This document shows positions 31,588-38,556 of a stretch of DNA of 38,556 nucleotides, piece after piece. The notes beneath the pieces are model-generated. The model was not told the origin of the DNA, did not search any database, and saw nothing but the letters and a program-made list of their open reading frames with translations. Origin of the DNA: PMNU01 sp035479375 (GTDB lineage: Bacteria > Patescibacteriota > Saccharimonadia > Saccharimonadales > UBA4665); contig DATIIT010000008.1 of assembly GCA_035479375.1 (NCBI GenBank), forward strand, positions 1 through 38,556, read 5' to 3'. The position numbers and the translations under genes were made by a program. The first letter of the stretch is position 1; each line of letters begins with the position of its first letter.

Positions 31588-32970
31588 ATGTCCGCCGAGC
31601 TTGTTACTACTATGACCGACCGGCAGCGTTTGGGCACACTGACGGCAGCCAGGGCGGGCGGAGCCTTACTCCATGAGATGGCAGCTACCGCTCAAGAGGT
31701 CAAAATGGGTATTGCTGGCCCCAAGGTGACCGCCACGGCCATACTAGCCGAGCACGGGCTCTATGTTGCCACTGCGCCGCGCTATCACAAAAGCTTCCTA
31801 GACGGCTATCTGCCCGCCGCAGACAAACAGCAGACGCTGGACACCATCGTCGAGCGTACGCACGCTGATTTTGCTAATTCGCCTTCACCAGATTTTGCTG
31901 AGGCCGCCAAAGACGGCCGCTTAGGCCCTGCGCTCATCGCCACTTTAGGCGCAATCGTGTCAGAAAATGCTGTGGAGGCAAAATTCTTTAACCCCCTACC
32001 AAAAGGGCGCAACCAAGAGGGTGAGGAGATGTTCGATGGCGATGTCGGCGCAAAAAGCATAGTCTATGGCGTTGAGGGCGCCGGGGACGAAGCCGTGGAG
32101 AACGCGCGCCTGGCAGCTGTTGCCTTCCAGGGCCTGCTCATCAGGGAGAATGGTTTTTACCCGGTTACCAACCAGGGTGCTACCGTACGCATCTACGGTA
32201 TGGCCGAGCACACCATCCGCGCAGTCGGCCGCAAGCTGGACGAACTGCAGCTGAATGAATGGCGCAAGCAGTATCCGCACCTGCACCTTCCCAAAGAGCC
32301 GCTCGACGTACTGCTGGCCCGCGGCATAACCATGCCACCAGAACTCCAAGACCAGCTGCGGGAGCGGGACGGGCGCTATGCCGCCTTCCAAACCACAGCC
32401 ACCTTTGTCGACCCGGCCACCGGCCAAATATCCAATAAGATTGAGTTGCTGCCGGAGGACCACTCAATCGTGCGCGACCCTGTTGCGCTGTTGGGGCAGA
32501 CGCGCCGGGTCTTCAACTCGCTTATCGAGCCCCTGCGCGGCAAAGACACCAAGCTCGAGCAAGACCCCAATAAAGCCAACCGCCTGCGCAGCGAGCATGG
32601 CCTCAAGCTCAAACGGCCTCCTGTTGACCCGATGGTGGAGCGCTCCGGCCCGCCCGAAAGCACCGGCCTTAACCCAGTTGATAAGGGCAGGGACTGGGCC
32701 ACCGAACTCTATACCGAGGCAAAGAAAAACCGCCTCAACACTGCCCTGGAGGCGGTCCTGCTCAGCTCCATTGGACCCATAGAAGTAGGGGTAAAGGCCA
32801 TCCGCCTGGCCGTGCGCCTGGCAAAGACCGGCACCACATTTGCCAAAGACCTCTACCGCTGGCGCCGCCAAAAAACAGTTGCCGTGAACTATAGCAGAAA
32901 GATCGACACCATCATCCAGGACTTGCGTTGGAAAGTAGCCTGGACGTCGCCGGAAGAACCCAAAGCGTAA
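31588..32970 (+). CDS. Unrecognised 460-aa protein
   Basis: 460 residues, mostly helical, without a signal peptide. N-terminal part ~1-200 has long helices (ALLHEMAATAQEV, VENARLAAVAFQGLLI) and an IYGMAEHTIRAVGRKLDELQ block. The middle ~215-330 is Pro/charged. The C-terminal ~90 residues contain an amphipathic stretch (GPIEVGVKAIRLAVRLAKTG) that could touch membrane, then a basic tail. I recognise no domain. TATAAT (31573-31578) ends 9 nt before the ATG in an AT-rich spacer that is divergent with the broken gene at 31495. It stands as a single-gene unit. Confidence 0.7.
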   Translation: MSAELVTTMTDRQRLGTLTAARAGGALLHEMAATAQEVKMGIAGPKVTATAILAEHGLYVATAPRYHKSFLDGYLPAADKQQTLDTIVERTHADFANSPSPDFAEAAKDGRLGPALIATLGAIVSENAVEAKFFNPLPKGRNQEGEEMFDGDVGAKSIVYGVEGAGDEAVENARLAAVAFQGLLIRENGFYPVTNQGATVRIYGMAEHTIRAVGRKLDELQLNEWRKQYPHLHLPKEPLDVLLARGITMPPELQDQLRERDGRYAAFQTTATFVDPATGQISNKIELLPEDHSIVRDPVALLGQTRRVFNSLIEPLRGKDTKLEQDPNKANRLRSEHGLKLKRPPVDPMVERSGPPESTGLNPVDKGRDWATELYTEAKKNRLNTALEAVLLSSIGPIEVGVKAIRLAVRLAKTGTTFAKDLYRWRRQKTVAVNYSRKIDTIIQDLRWKVAWTSPEEPKA

Positions 32971-33033
32971 AGGCGCATTGCCAAACCCCCGCCCATATTG
33001 CTAAAGTACCTCCATAACATAGAGGGAACAGCA

Positions 33034-33591
33034 ATGGCATCCGCCTGGAAAAAACGGCTCATCCAACAAAGCGACCTGATGGCGCTGCACGAACAGCTCA
33101 AGGAAAAAGGCAAGAAGATTGTCTTTACCGCTGGCTCGTGGGATTTGCTGCACGTTGGCCAGTGCCGCTACCTGGAAGAAGCGCGCAGCCACGGCGATGT
33201 TTTGGTGGTGGGCGTCAGCAGCAACGAGGCCATCCGCCGCGTCAAAGGCCCCAACAAGCCTATTTTGGACGAAAAAATCCGCGCCGAAATGCTCACCTAT
33301 TTGCGCTCGGTGGATTTTGTGACGGTTTTGCCGGAGCCGAGCTGCGCGCCGTCTTTGGGATTGTTGCAGCCAGACGTCTTCATCACCGTGCGCGAAGATT
33401 GGGCGGCCGATTACCAAAACTCCCGCGAGTACAAAACCGTTACCAAATACGGTGGCACCGTGGAGGTGGTAGACCGCCAGTCCACGGCGCTGTCCACCAC
33501 CAAAATTGTGCAGCGCGCCATTGGCGGCCAGCTGGGCGACATCTTTAAAGACTTCATGGAACTGCGGAAGGACCCGCTCAAAGAACGATGA
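33034..33591 (+). CDS. Cytidylyltransferase-fold nucleotidyltransferase (RfaE2-like), altered HxGH motif
   Basis: 185 residues. The fold signature AGSWDLLHVGQ, KGPNKPILDEKIRAEML, YLRSVDFV and the C-terminal STTKIVQRA match the heptose-1-phosphate adenylyltransferase / glycerol-3-phosphate cytidylyltransferase group. The catalytic HxGH reads H40-V-G-Q43, so the second His is Gln; activity may be changed or lost. AGAGGG lies ~9 nt before the ATG. It is the first gene of a four-gene operon in which each stop overlaps the next ATG by 4 nt. The substrate is unknown; no heptose pathway genes are near. Confidence 0.85.
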   Translation: MASAWKKRLIQQSDLMALHEQLKEKGKKIVFTAGSWDLLHVGQCRYLEEARSHGDVLVVGVSSNEAIRRVKGPNKPILDEKIRAEMLTYLRSVDFVTVLPEPSCAPSLGLLQPDVFITVREDWAADYQNSREYKTVTKYGGTVEVVDRQSTALSTTKIVQRAIGGQLGDIFKDFMELRKDPLKER

Positions 33592-34163
33592 CCAAGCCCG
33601 CCCCCGGCGCACCGCTCACGCCCAAAGAACAGCAAAAACAGGAGTACTACCGGGACGCCCGCACCGGCGGCTATTACGGCGATATCTGGACCAGCGTAGG
33701 CAAATGCGTGTTTTGCGACTTGCGCGAAAAATATATCATATATGAGGAGAACGGTATTGTGCTGACCGTGGCGCTGTTTGCGTACATTGATGGCAACGTC
33801 ATGGTCATCCCGCGGCGGCACGTCAAATCGGTAAAGGAGCTGACGCCGGAAGAGTGGGAAACCTGCCGCAAACTCATGTACATCGCTAAAAAAATGGTCC
33901 GCCGGGTGCACGGCATAAAAGGCCTGCAATATCTGATCCGCGATGGCGGCATTGAGGCGCAAAGCACCGTTTCCGACCACCTGCACATCCACTGCATCCC
34001 GTTTGACGCGCCAGACCTCAGCACCTGGAATTACCGCACGCTGAAGTACACGCCGCTGGAAAACGCCGGTTTGTTCCGCGCCCAATCGCGCAAGATCACC
34101 GAGCTGGCACGGAAATTTGAAGACAAGTACCAAGACAGCGACGCCGCAGAGGCCGCACCATGA
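33588..34163 (+). CDS. HIT-family protein (nucleotide hydrolase/transferase)
   Basis: 191 residues. N-terminal CVFCDL could bind zinc as in some Fhit/Ap4A-phosphorylase-like members. The core strand GNVMVIPRRHVKSV and the HIT motif H131-L-H133-I-H135-C-I are complete. HIT enzymes cleave or transfer nucleotidyl groups through a His-nucleotide intermediate, acting on Ap4A, AMP-amides and similar. The ATG overlaps the TGA of the nucleotidyltransferase gene, and the end overlaps the deaminase start. The pairing with a nucleotidyltransferase suggests making and breaking of a nucleotide-linked compound (inference). Confidence 0.92.
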   Translation: MTKPAPGAPLTPKEQQKQEYYRDARTGGYYGDIWTSVGKCVFCDLREKYIIYEENGIVLTVALFAYIDGNVMVIPRRHVKSVKELTPEEWETCRKLMYIAKKMVRRVHGIKGLQYLIRDGGIEAQSTVSDHLHIHCIPFDAPDLSTWNYRTLKYTPLENAGLFRAQSRKITELARKFEDKYQDSDAAEAAP

Positions 34164-35137
34164 ACGCCGCCACCACAGAATTCGACTGGAGCGAGCTAGC
34201 ATTCGCCAGCAAAAAACCGCTCCGCGGGCTGTACGCCACGTTCGTCGCCGCCCCGCGCGAGCTCAGCAGCGCGCGCATCAAGCAAATCATCAAGCAGTAC
34301 TTGCCGCAGGGCAACCTGGTGTTCGGCATTTCCAAAGAGCCGTACGTGGCAGGCTTTGAAGACCAGCCGCAATTTAGGATGGACGATGGCGCAGAGATTG
34401 CCCATTTTGCCGCACTCACCAACAAAGCAAGCGCCAAACACAAGGTGTACACGCTGCGCTACTTCCAGCGCGAGCTGCCGTTTGTGCTCGAAAAACTAGG
34501 CTTTGCCAAAGTTTTGCTGGTGAACGGCTCGTGGAAGCATGTCTTCCACAGCTCGCCGGCGTATTACGTGCTCGCCAATAGCCAGGTGCCGTTTGAATAC
34601 ATTTCGCCCTTCGCCCAGGCCGCCGAAGGCGACGTGCTAGAACGGTTGGCCTTGCGCGAAAACAGCCAGCGCTACCCCGTGCCCAGCGGCGATTTTACCG
34701 ATAAAGAAATGCTCGGGCACGCTGCCAACGTGGCCAAATTCTCGTTCGACAACACTCACCAAACCGGTGTGGTGCTGGGCAAAAAAAACGGCCGGAAATA
34801 CGCCTTTATGCTGGGCACTTTTAACAAAGTAGTGCCCACGCAAAGCTATGCCTTGCACCATGGCGCCGAGCGCGAGAAACACTTCTCGCCGCCCAACGAC
34901 CTCAATTATTACGACACCGTGCACGCCGAGATGGAGCTGCTCGTGGCAGTGCAAAAACAGCAGGTCCCGCTGCAGGGCACAACCATGTTTATAAATTTGT
35001 TGCCGTGCCCCACGTGCGCCCGCACGCTGTCCCAAACCGACATCGCCGAGTTCGTCTACACCGAGGACCACTCCAGCGGCTACGCCATCAAAATGCTCGA
35101 AGCCGCCGGCAAAAAAGTAAGGAGGATTGTGCCATGA
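34160..35137 (+). CDS. CMP/dCMP-type deaminase with unrecognised N-terminal domain
   Basis: 325 residues. The C-terminal ~90 hold a zinc deaminase: H255-A-E257 and P-C283-P-T-C286, with spacing and PCxxC as in the dCMP/cytidine class (RibD would have PCxxxGRTPPC). The N-terminal ~200 residues form a separate domain of alpha/beta character (RGLYATFVAAPRELSS, LVFGISKEPYVAGFE, LGFAKVLLVNGSWKHVF) that I cannot name; it weakly recalls a nucleotide-binding Rossmann fold. If the enzyme is a dCMP deaminase it would make dUMP for thymidylate synthase. Tight 4-nt overlaps with both neighbours indicate coupled translation. Confidence 0.8.
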   Translation: MNAATTEFDWSELAFASKKPLRGLYATFVAAPRELSSARIKQIIKQYLPQGNLVFGISKEPYVAGFEDQPQFRMDDGAEIAHFAALTNKASAKHKVYTLRYFQRELPFVLEKLGFAKVLLVNGSWKHVFHSSPAYYVLANSQVPFEYISPFAQAAEGDVLERLALRENSQRYPVPSGDFTDKEMLGHAANVAKFSFDNTHQTGVVLGKKNGRKYAFMLGTFNKVVPTQSYALHHGAEREKHFSPPNDLNYYDTVHAEMELLVAVQKQQVPLQGTTMFINLLPCPTCARTLSQTDIAEFVYTEDHSSGYAIKMLEAAGKKVRRIVP

Positions 35138-35643
35138 AAACCGTGATTGTGGCCGCCATTACGGCGGACGGGTTTATCGCGCGCGATAGCGCGCACCACG
35201 CCGATTGGACCGGCAAAGCGGACAAAAAGCTTTTTGTGGACGTCACCACCGAGCTAGGCGTCATGGTAATGGGCGCGCGCACCTTTGCCACCATCAACCG
35301 GGCGCTGCCCGGGCGCCGCACCATTGTGTACACCTCGCACCCGGAAGCCATTACCGCGGAAGGCGTGGAGACCACGCAAGAAACACCGCAACAACTGGTG
35401 GCGCGGCTGGAAAAAGAGGGCGCGCACGGTTTGGCAGTGGTGGGCGGCTCAACCATTTACGGGCAGTTTATGGCGGCCGGCGTGGTGGACGAATTGTACA
35501 TTAGCGTGGCGCCACTGGTGTTTGGCACTGGCGTGACGCTGTTTAACACCTCGCTGCAAGACAAACTGGAGCTGGTGGCGTGCAGCAACCTCGACCCAGG
35601 CACCATCCTGCTGCACTACAAAGTGGTGCGTAGCCGTAGCTAG
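35134..35643 (+). CDS. Dihydrofolate reductase / RibD_C-family reductase
   Basis: 169 residues, the usual length of DHFR-fold reductases. IVAAITADGFIARD at the start, W29 (ADWTG), VMGARTFATI, LPGRRTIVYTS and VVGGSTIYGQFMAAGVVDELYISVAP mark the NADPH-binding fold. It fits the DHFR family, with the RibD_C group as alternative. The ATG at 35134 has AAGGAGG ~8 nt upstream and overlaps the deaminase stop by 4 nt. Deaminase plus reductase are adjacent in riboflavin synthesis too, but the deaminase motif here is not RibD-like, which favours folate/thymidylate metabolism. Confidence 0.85.
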   Translation: MKTVIVAAITADGFIARDSAHHADWTGKADKKLFVDVTTELGVMVMGARTFATINRALPGRRTIVYTSHPEAITAEGVETTQETPQQLVARLEKEGAHGLAVVGGSTIYGQFMAAGVVDELYISVAPLVFGTGVTLFNTSLQDKLELVACSNLDPGTILLHYKVVRSRS

Positions 35644-35654
35644 GCGGCATAGAC

Positions 35655-35660
35655 TATACT
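35655..35660 (+). promoter_or_regulatory. -10 box 6 nt before the GAF-protein start (leaderless type)
   Basis: TATACT with six bases to the ATG and no ribosome-binding site. Confidence 0.6.
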
Positions 35661-35666
35661 ACAAGC

Positions 35667-36239
35667 ATGTCTGTTTCATTCCCTGGCGACCAGCCATACT
35701 ACAAGCGGCTCCGCGCCATATTGCAGGCCGCGCCAACGCGCGAGCACTTGCTGGACGCCATTGTAAACGCGCCGTTCCATGAGCTGCGGCGTAGTGTGCA
35801 CCTGGACCTGGGTATGGTAGTACTGTTGCTGGTGGACGCGGCAAAAGGCACAGTTAACCGCATCGCCCTGTCTAGCACGCCGGCAGCCAACGGTGCGGCG
35901 CGCATTTCTGACACGCTGTTTGCCGATATTAAAATCCCGCTCGCCCACAAACGCAATGTCATTGCCCAGGCCATCCGCAGCGGCGAGCCGCAAGTTACCG
36001 CCGATTGGGAGTTGCTGTTTGTGCCCGCGCTTTCGGCGCAGGCGGCGCGCTTTAACCAGGCCGGGGCAGGGATTGAGTCCAGCCACGTGTACCCGCTGCG
36101 GGACGCTGGCCAGGACGGCGCGCTCGTCTTCAATTTCTTCCAGCCGGCCAGCAATATCGGGCCAGAACACCAGGCATTCGTGCAATTATATGGCGGGATG
36201 GTGGCCGACGCCCTGCGCGCCAGCACCGCTGCCGCCTAA
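35667..36239 (+). CDS. GAF-like domain protein
   Basis: 190 residues that look like one GAF-type sensory domain: an N-terminal helix (YYKRLRAILQAAPTREHLLD), beta strands with LGMVVLLLVD, a KIPLAHKRNVIAQAIRSGEP segment where GAF domains have the ligand lid, and a closing helix (HQAFVQLYGGMVADALRAS). No output domain. It precedes a CHASE histidine kinase by 40 bp and may be its partner input (inference). TATACT (35655-35660) ends 6 nt before the ATG. Ligand unknown; assignment rests on pattern only. Confidence 0.65.
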   Translation: MSVSFPGDQPYYKRLRAILQAAPTREHLLDAIVNAPFHELRRSVHLDLGMVVLLLVDAAKGTVNRIALSSTPAANGAARISDTLFADIKIPLAHKRNVIAQAIRSGEPQVTADWELLFVPALSAQAARFNQAGAGIESSHVYPLRDAGQDGALVFNFFQPASNIGPEHQAFVQLYGGMVADALRASTAAA

Positions 36240-36279
36240 GGCCAGGGCATATGTTAAATAATTCACCGTTTTTTATAGG

Positions 36280-38103
36280 ATGTCCGCTATGGTAAAGGCA
36301 GTGCCTATGGATCCATTTCGCCGCGCCGTCACTGCCGCGCTCTCTTGCGCAAAGAGTGTCTACCGGTCGCTCTACTTTCCGCCAACCGTTATTTGCGCGG
36401 CGATTATCGTGGCCTCTATTTTTGGCTGGCAGGCCGCAAAAACCTCGCTGGCGCACGACCTGCGGACTGCCGAGGATGTGCGCGTGGCCACGGCAGAACA
36501 ATCTGTCCGGTCGTACATCTCGTCGTATGAACAAATTTTGCGCGGCGGGGTGGGCCTGTTCCAAGGTTCGGACCAGGTGACGCGCAACGACTGGGCAAAC
36601 TACTTAAACGCCTTCACCAGCATGCGCAATTACCCAGGGGTGCAGGGTATTGGCTACGCGCCGGTGGTCACCCCAGACCAGCTACCGGCGCTGCAGGATT
36701 TTATGGCCTCGGAGGGCACAGACAACTTTGCCATTTACCCGGCAGACCCGCCGCGCGCTGTGTACGCGCCGGTCATATATTTGCAGGCCATTGCCGCCAC
36801 AGCGCCGCCAACGTACGGCTTCGATATGTACTCCCAGCCCACCCGCAAAGCAGCCATGCTCGCCGCGCGCGACCAAAACCGCACCACCATCACGCCGCGC
36901 ATTGAGCTCATGAGCAGCACCGGCGCGCGCCCCGTGGGCTTCAACATGTACGCGCCGTATTACGGGCCCAGCGAGCCGGCGTCGCTCGCCGCCCGCCAGC
37001 AAAATATCCGCGGCTATGTCTACGCCAGCTTCCGTGCCGACGTCTTTTTTAAGCGTATCGTGTCCGAACTCAACAAAAATATACTGGCCTTCCAGATAAC
37101 CGTGCAGGGCGACAAATTGCCGCTGTACACCTCGCCAAGCTATGCGTCCATCAGCAAGCACGCCGGCTTTGTAGACCGCAGCATGGATGTGTACGGCCAG
37201 ACGTGGCAGATGCGCTACGCCATCAACGACCAGCTCATCGTGAGCTCTGTACAGCTTAAACGGCCGGGCGGCGTGCTGTTTTTTGGCCTGTTTACGGCAA
37301 TTCTGGTGAGTATGATCATCTATCTGGTGCTGCGCGGGCGCGCCAAAGACCTCACTACCCAAAAAGAACGGGCGGTGGAGCTAGCCAAAGACGAGCTGCT
37401 ATCCCTGGCCAGCCACCAACTGCGCACCCCGGCCACCGGCGTCAAACAATACGTAGGTATGGTGCTGCAGGGCTTTGCCGGCGACATTTCCGATGAGCAA
37501 AAGGCGCTCCTAGAAAAAGCCTACGCCAGCAACGACCGCCAGCTGCGCATCATTAACGAAATCCTGCACTTGGCCAAAATTGGCTCCGGGCGGATTGTGC
37601 TGGCCAAAACGCTCACCAACCTCAACGAGCTGGTGGGCGACGTCATAAATGAGCAGCGGGGCGACATCGCGGCCGCACGGCACACGCTCAAAGTGCGCCT
37701 CGCCAAAAAGCCCATCATGGCTAATGTGGACACCCACACGCTGCGTATGGCCATTGAAAACTTGCTCAGCAACGCCATAAAATATACGGCGCCGGGCGGA
37801 AAAATTACCGTGGGCACGCGCCGTGGGCGCTACCGGGCGTTTATTAGCGTGCAGGACACCGGGGTGGGCATAGGGCAGGGCGACCTAGACAAAATTTTCC
37901 GCCAGTTTTCGCGCCTGCCCAACGAAATGAGCCAGAGCGTGGAGGGCACCGGCATTGGCTTGTACCTGGCAAAACATCTGGTAGAATTGCATAAAGGCGC
38001 AATCCAAGTGGTTTCGGAGTCCGGCAAAGGCTCGACCTTCGTCATTGAGCTGCCGGCAAAGGCGGAGCCTATGAGAAATCTCACTGCCTCTAAAAAACGC
38101 TAA
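36280..38103 (+). CDS. CHASE-domain sensor histidine kinase
   Basis: 607 residues. TM helix ~35-58, extracytoplasmic CHASE domain (~75-300; RNYPGVQGIGYAPVV, YGFDMYSQPTRKAAM), second TM ~328-350, HisKA with H379 in SHQLRTP, HATPase_c (~470-597) with NLLSNAIKYT, DTGVGI, GTGIGLYL all present. CHASE domains bind small extracellular ligands such as cytokinin-like or peptide compounds; the ligand is unknown. Start is ambiguous: ATG 36280, 36289 and 36307 are in frame; 36289 has AGGA ~9 nt upstream. Positions given count from 36280. Directly followed by a receiver protein, likely its partner. Confidence 0.93.
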   Translation: MSAMVKAVPMDPFRRAVTAALSCAKSVYRSLYFPPTVICAAIIVASIFGWQAAKTSLAHDLRTAEDVRVATAEQSVRSYISSYEQILRGGVGLFQGSDQVTRNDWANYLNAFTSMRNYPGVQGIGYAPVVTPDQLPALQDFMASEGTDNFAIYPADPPRAVYAPVIYLQAIAATAPPTYGFDMYSQPTRKAAMLAARDQNRTTITPRIELMSSTGARPVGFNMYAPYYGPSEPASLAARQQNIRGYVYASFRADVFFKRIVSELNKNILAFQITVQGDKLPLYTSPSYASISKHAGFVDRSMDVYGQTWQMRYAINDQLIVSSVQLKRPGGVLFFGLFTAILVSMIIYLVLRGRAKDLTTQKERAVELAKDELLSLASHQLRTPATGVKQYVGMVLQGFAGDISDEQKALLEKAYASNDRQLRIINEILHLAKIGSGRIVLAKTLTNLNELVGDVINEQRGDIAAARHTLKVRLAKKPIMANVDTHTLRMAIENLLSNAIKYTAPGGKITVGTRRGRYRAFISVQDTGVGIGQGDLDKIFRQFSRLPNEMSQSVEGTGIGLYLAKHLVELHKGAIQVVSESGKGSTFVIELPAKAEPMRNLTASKKR

Positions 38104-38105
38104 GT

Positions 38106-38111
38106 TATAAT
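38106..38111 (+). promoter_or_regulatory. -10 box 7 nt before the 38119 start (leaderless type)
   Basis: Perfect TATAAT, three bases after the histidine kinase stop; it gives the response regulator its own promoter. Confidence 0.6.
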
Positions 38112-38118
38112 GAAGAAA

Positions 38119-38517
38119 ATGGATCACGCAAACAAGCAAGCAAAACCGGGACGCAACATCCTGATTGTTGAGGACGAGCGCAGCCTCAACGAGGCCTACC
38201 AGATGATTCTGCGCAAGTCCGGTTACACCGTGCACGTGGCCTTTGACGGCCAGGAAGCGCTCGACGTGGCCACCCAGGTAGAGCCCGACCTCATCCTGCT
38301 CGACTTGCGCATGCCGCGCATGGACGGCCTGGAATTTTTGCGCCACTACAAGCTTCTGGACGAGCACCCCAAAGTGCGCGTTATCGTTTTCAGCAACTAC
38401 GACATGCAAAAAGAAATCGACGAAGCCTACCGGCTGGGTGCCGAACGCTACATCCTTAAAGCCTGGGCGTCGCCCAAGGAGCTGCTCCAGGTGGTCGAGA
38501 ACACACTGGAAGGTTAA
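38119..38517 (+). CDS. Receiver-only response regulator
   Basis: 132 residues from ATG 38119. A CheY-like receiver with VEDE acidic pair near the start, phosphoacceptor D62 in LLDLRMPRMDG, VIVFSNY switch strand and ILKAW lysine. No output domain, so it works in a phosphorelay or by binding a target. TATAAT (38106-38111) ends 7 nt before this ATG; the earlier in-frame ATG at 38110 overlaps the TATAAT itself and would lie upstream of the predicted transcript start. It follows the CHASE kinase by 15 nt and probably receives its phosphoryl group. Confidence 0.93.
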   Translation: MDHANKQAKPGRNILIVEDERSLNEAYQMILRKSGYTVHVAFDGQEALDVATQVEPDLILLDLRMPRMDGLEFLRHYKLLDEHPKVRVIVFSNYDMQKEIDEAYRLGAERYILKAWASPKELLQVVENTLEG

Positions 38518-38556
38518 ACGATTCGTTTACGGCTACGGTGCGATTTGTAAATCAGA

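Noticed and set aside
34160..35643. Split RibD (riboflavin deaminase plus reductase)
   Set aside because: The deaminase lacks the RibD PCxxxGRTPPC motif and has PCxxC of the cytidine/dCMP class; no other riboflavin gene is near.
1..38556. Recoded UGA (Gly) as in Gracilibacteria/SR1
   Set aside because: TGA serves as true stop at overlapping junctions (4471, 33591, 35137) and tRNA-Trp has anticodon CCA only; genes read well with the standard code.
1..38556. CRISPR array or insertion sequence
   Set aside because: No regularly spaced repeats, transposase motif or terminal inverted repeats were seen.

Overview
The window is GC-rich, densely coding bacterial DNA. It most likely comes from a Candidate Phyla Radiation (Patescibacteria) genome, with Saccharibacteria as my best guess at moderate confidence. 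The guess rests on very compact gene spacing, secE-nusG-rplK-rplA with N-terminally extended SecE and L1, large secreted kelch/LamG/fibronectin proteins next to a MacB-type transporter, many small unrecognised proteins, and a widespread -10 box that sits 6-9 nt before the start codon. Standard genetic code fits: TGA, TAA and TAG are all used as real stops.

Layout. 1-5679: the 3' part of a giant surface protein, then an ABC ATPase and FtsX/MacB permease (ATGA overlap). 5723-9122: orphan response regulator, nucleoside 2-deoxyribosyltransferase-like protein, 8-TM protein and an alpha-helical protein. 9235-11886: a second secreted multidomain protein. 12041-14541: an AT-richer patch with two unrecognised genes, a Nudix hydrolase and tRNA-Trp. 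A degenerate direct repeat of the tRNA 3' end at 12890 makes 12.9-14.5 kb look like a small integrated element without an integrase. 14746-17867: unknown protein, P-loop kinase, YgjP-type metallopeptidase, PAS histidine kinase. 17864-19827: membrane glycosyltransferase and a small membrane protein. 19873-23507: secE, nusG, two small unknown ORFs, rplK, one more unknown ORF, rplA and a strong terminator. 23521-28775: MprF-like DUF2156 membrane protein, 44-aa acidic protein, GT4 glycosyltransferase, LRR-protein kinase and a Cys-rich unknown. 28821-30684: thymidylate synthase and, divergently, an APH-like phosphotransferase. 30686-32970: a secreted protein gene broken by one in-frame TAA, and a 460-aa unknown. 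33034-35643: a four-gene operon with 4-nt overlaps (nucleotidyltransferase, HIT, CMP/dCMP-type deaminase with an unrecognised N-terminal domain, DHFR/RibD_C-type reductase). 35667-38517: GAF protein, CHASE histidine kinase and receiver-only response regulator.

How the genes may work together. Thymidylate synthase (28821-29630), the deaminase (34160-35137) and the reductase (35134-35643) could together make dTMP from dCMP and recycle dihydrofolate, although ThyA is 3.4 kb away from the operon. The surface proteins, glycosyltransferases and lipid-aminoacylation-like protein fit remodelling of the cell envelope in a host-associated cell. Two histidine kinases and two receiver-only proteins give a small phosphorelay set. 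The best candidates for something undescribed are the four-gene nucleotide-type operon, the tRNA-Trp-flanked mini-element with its frameshifted neighbour, and the near-universal leaderless promoter architecture. No intergenic stretch exceeds about 210 bp.
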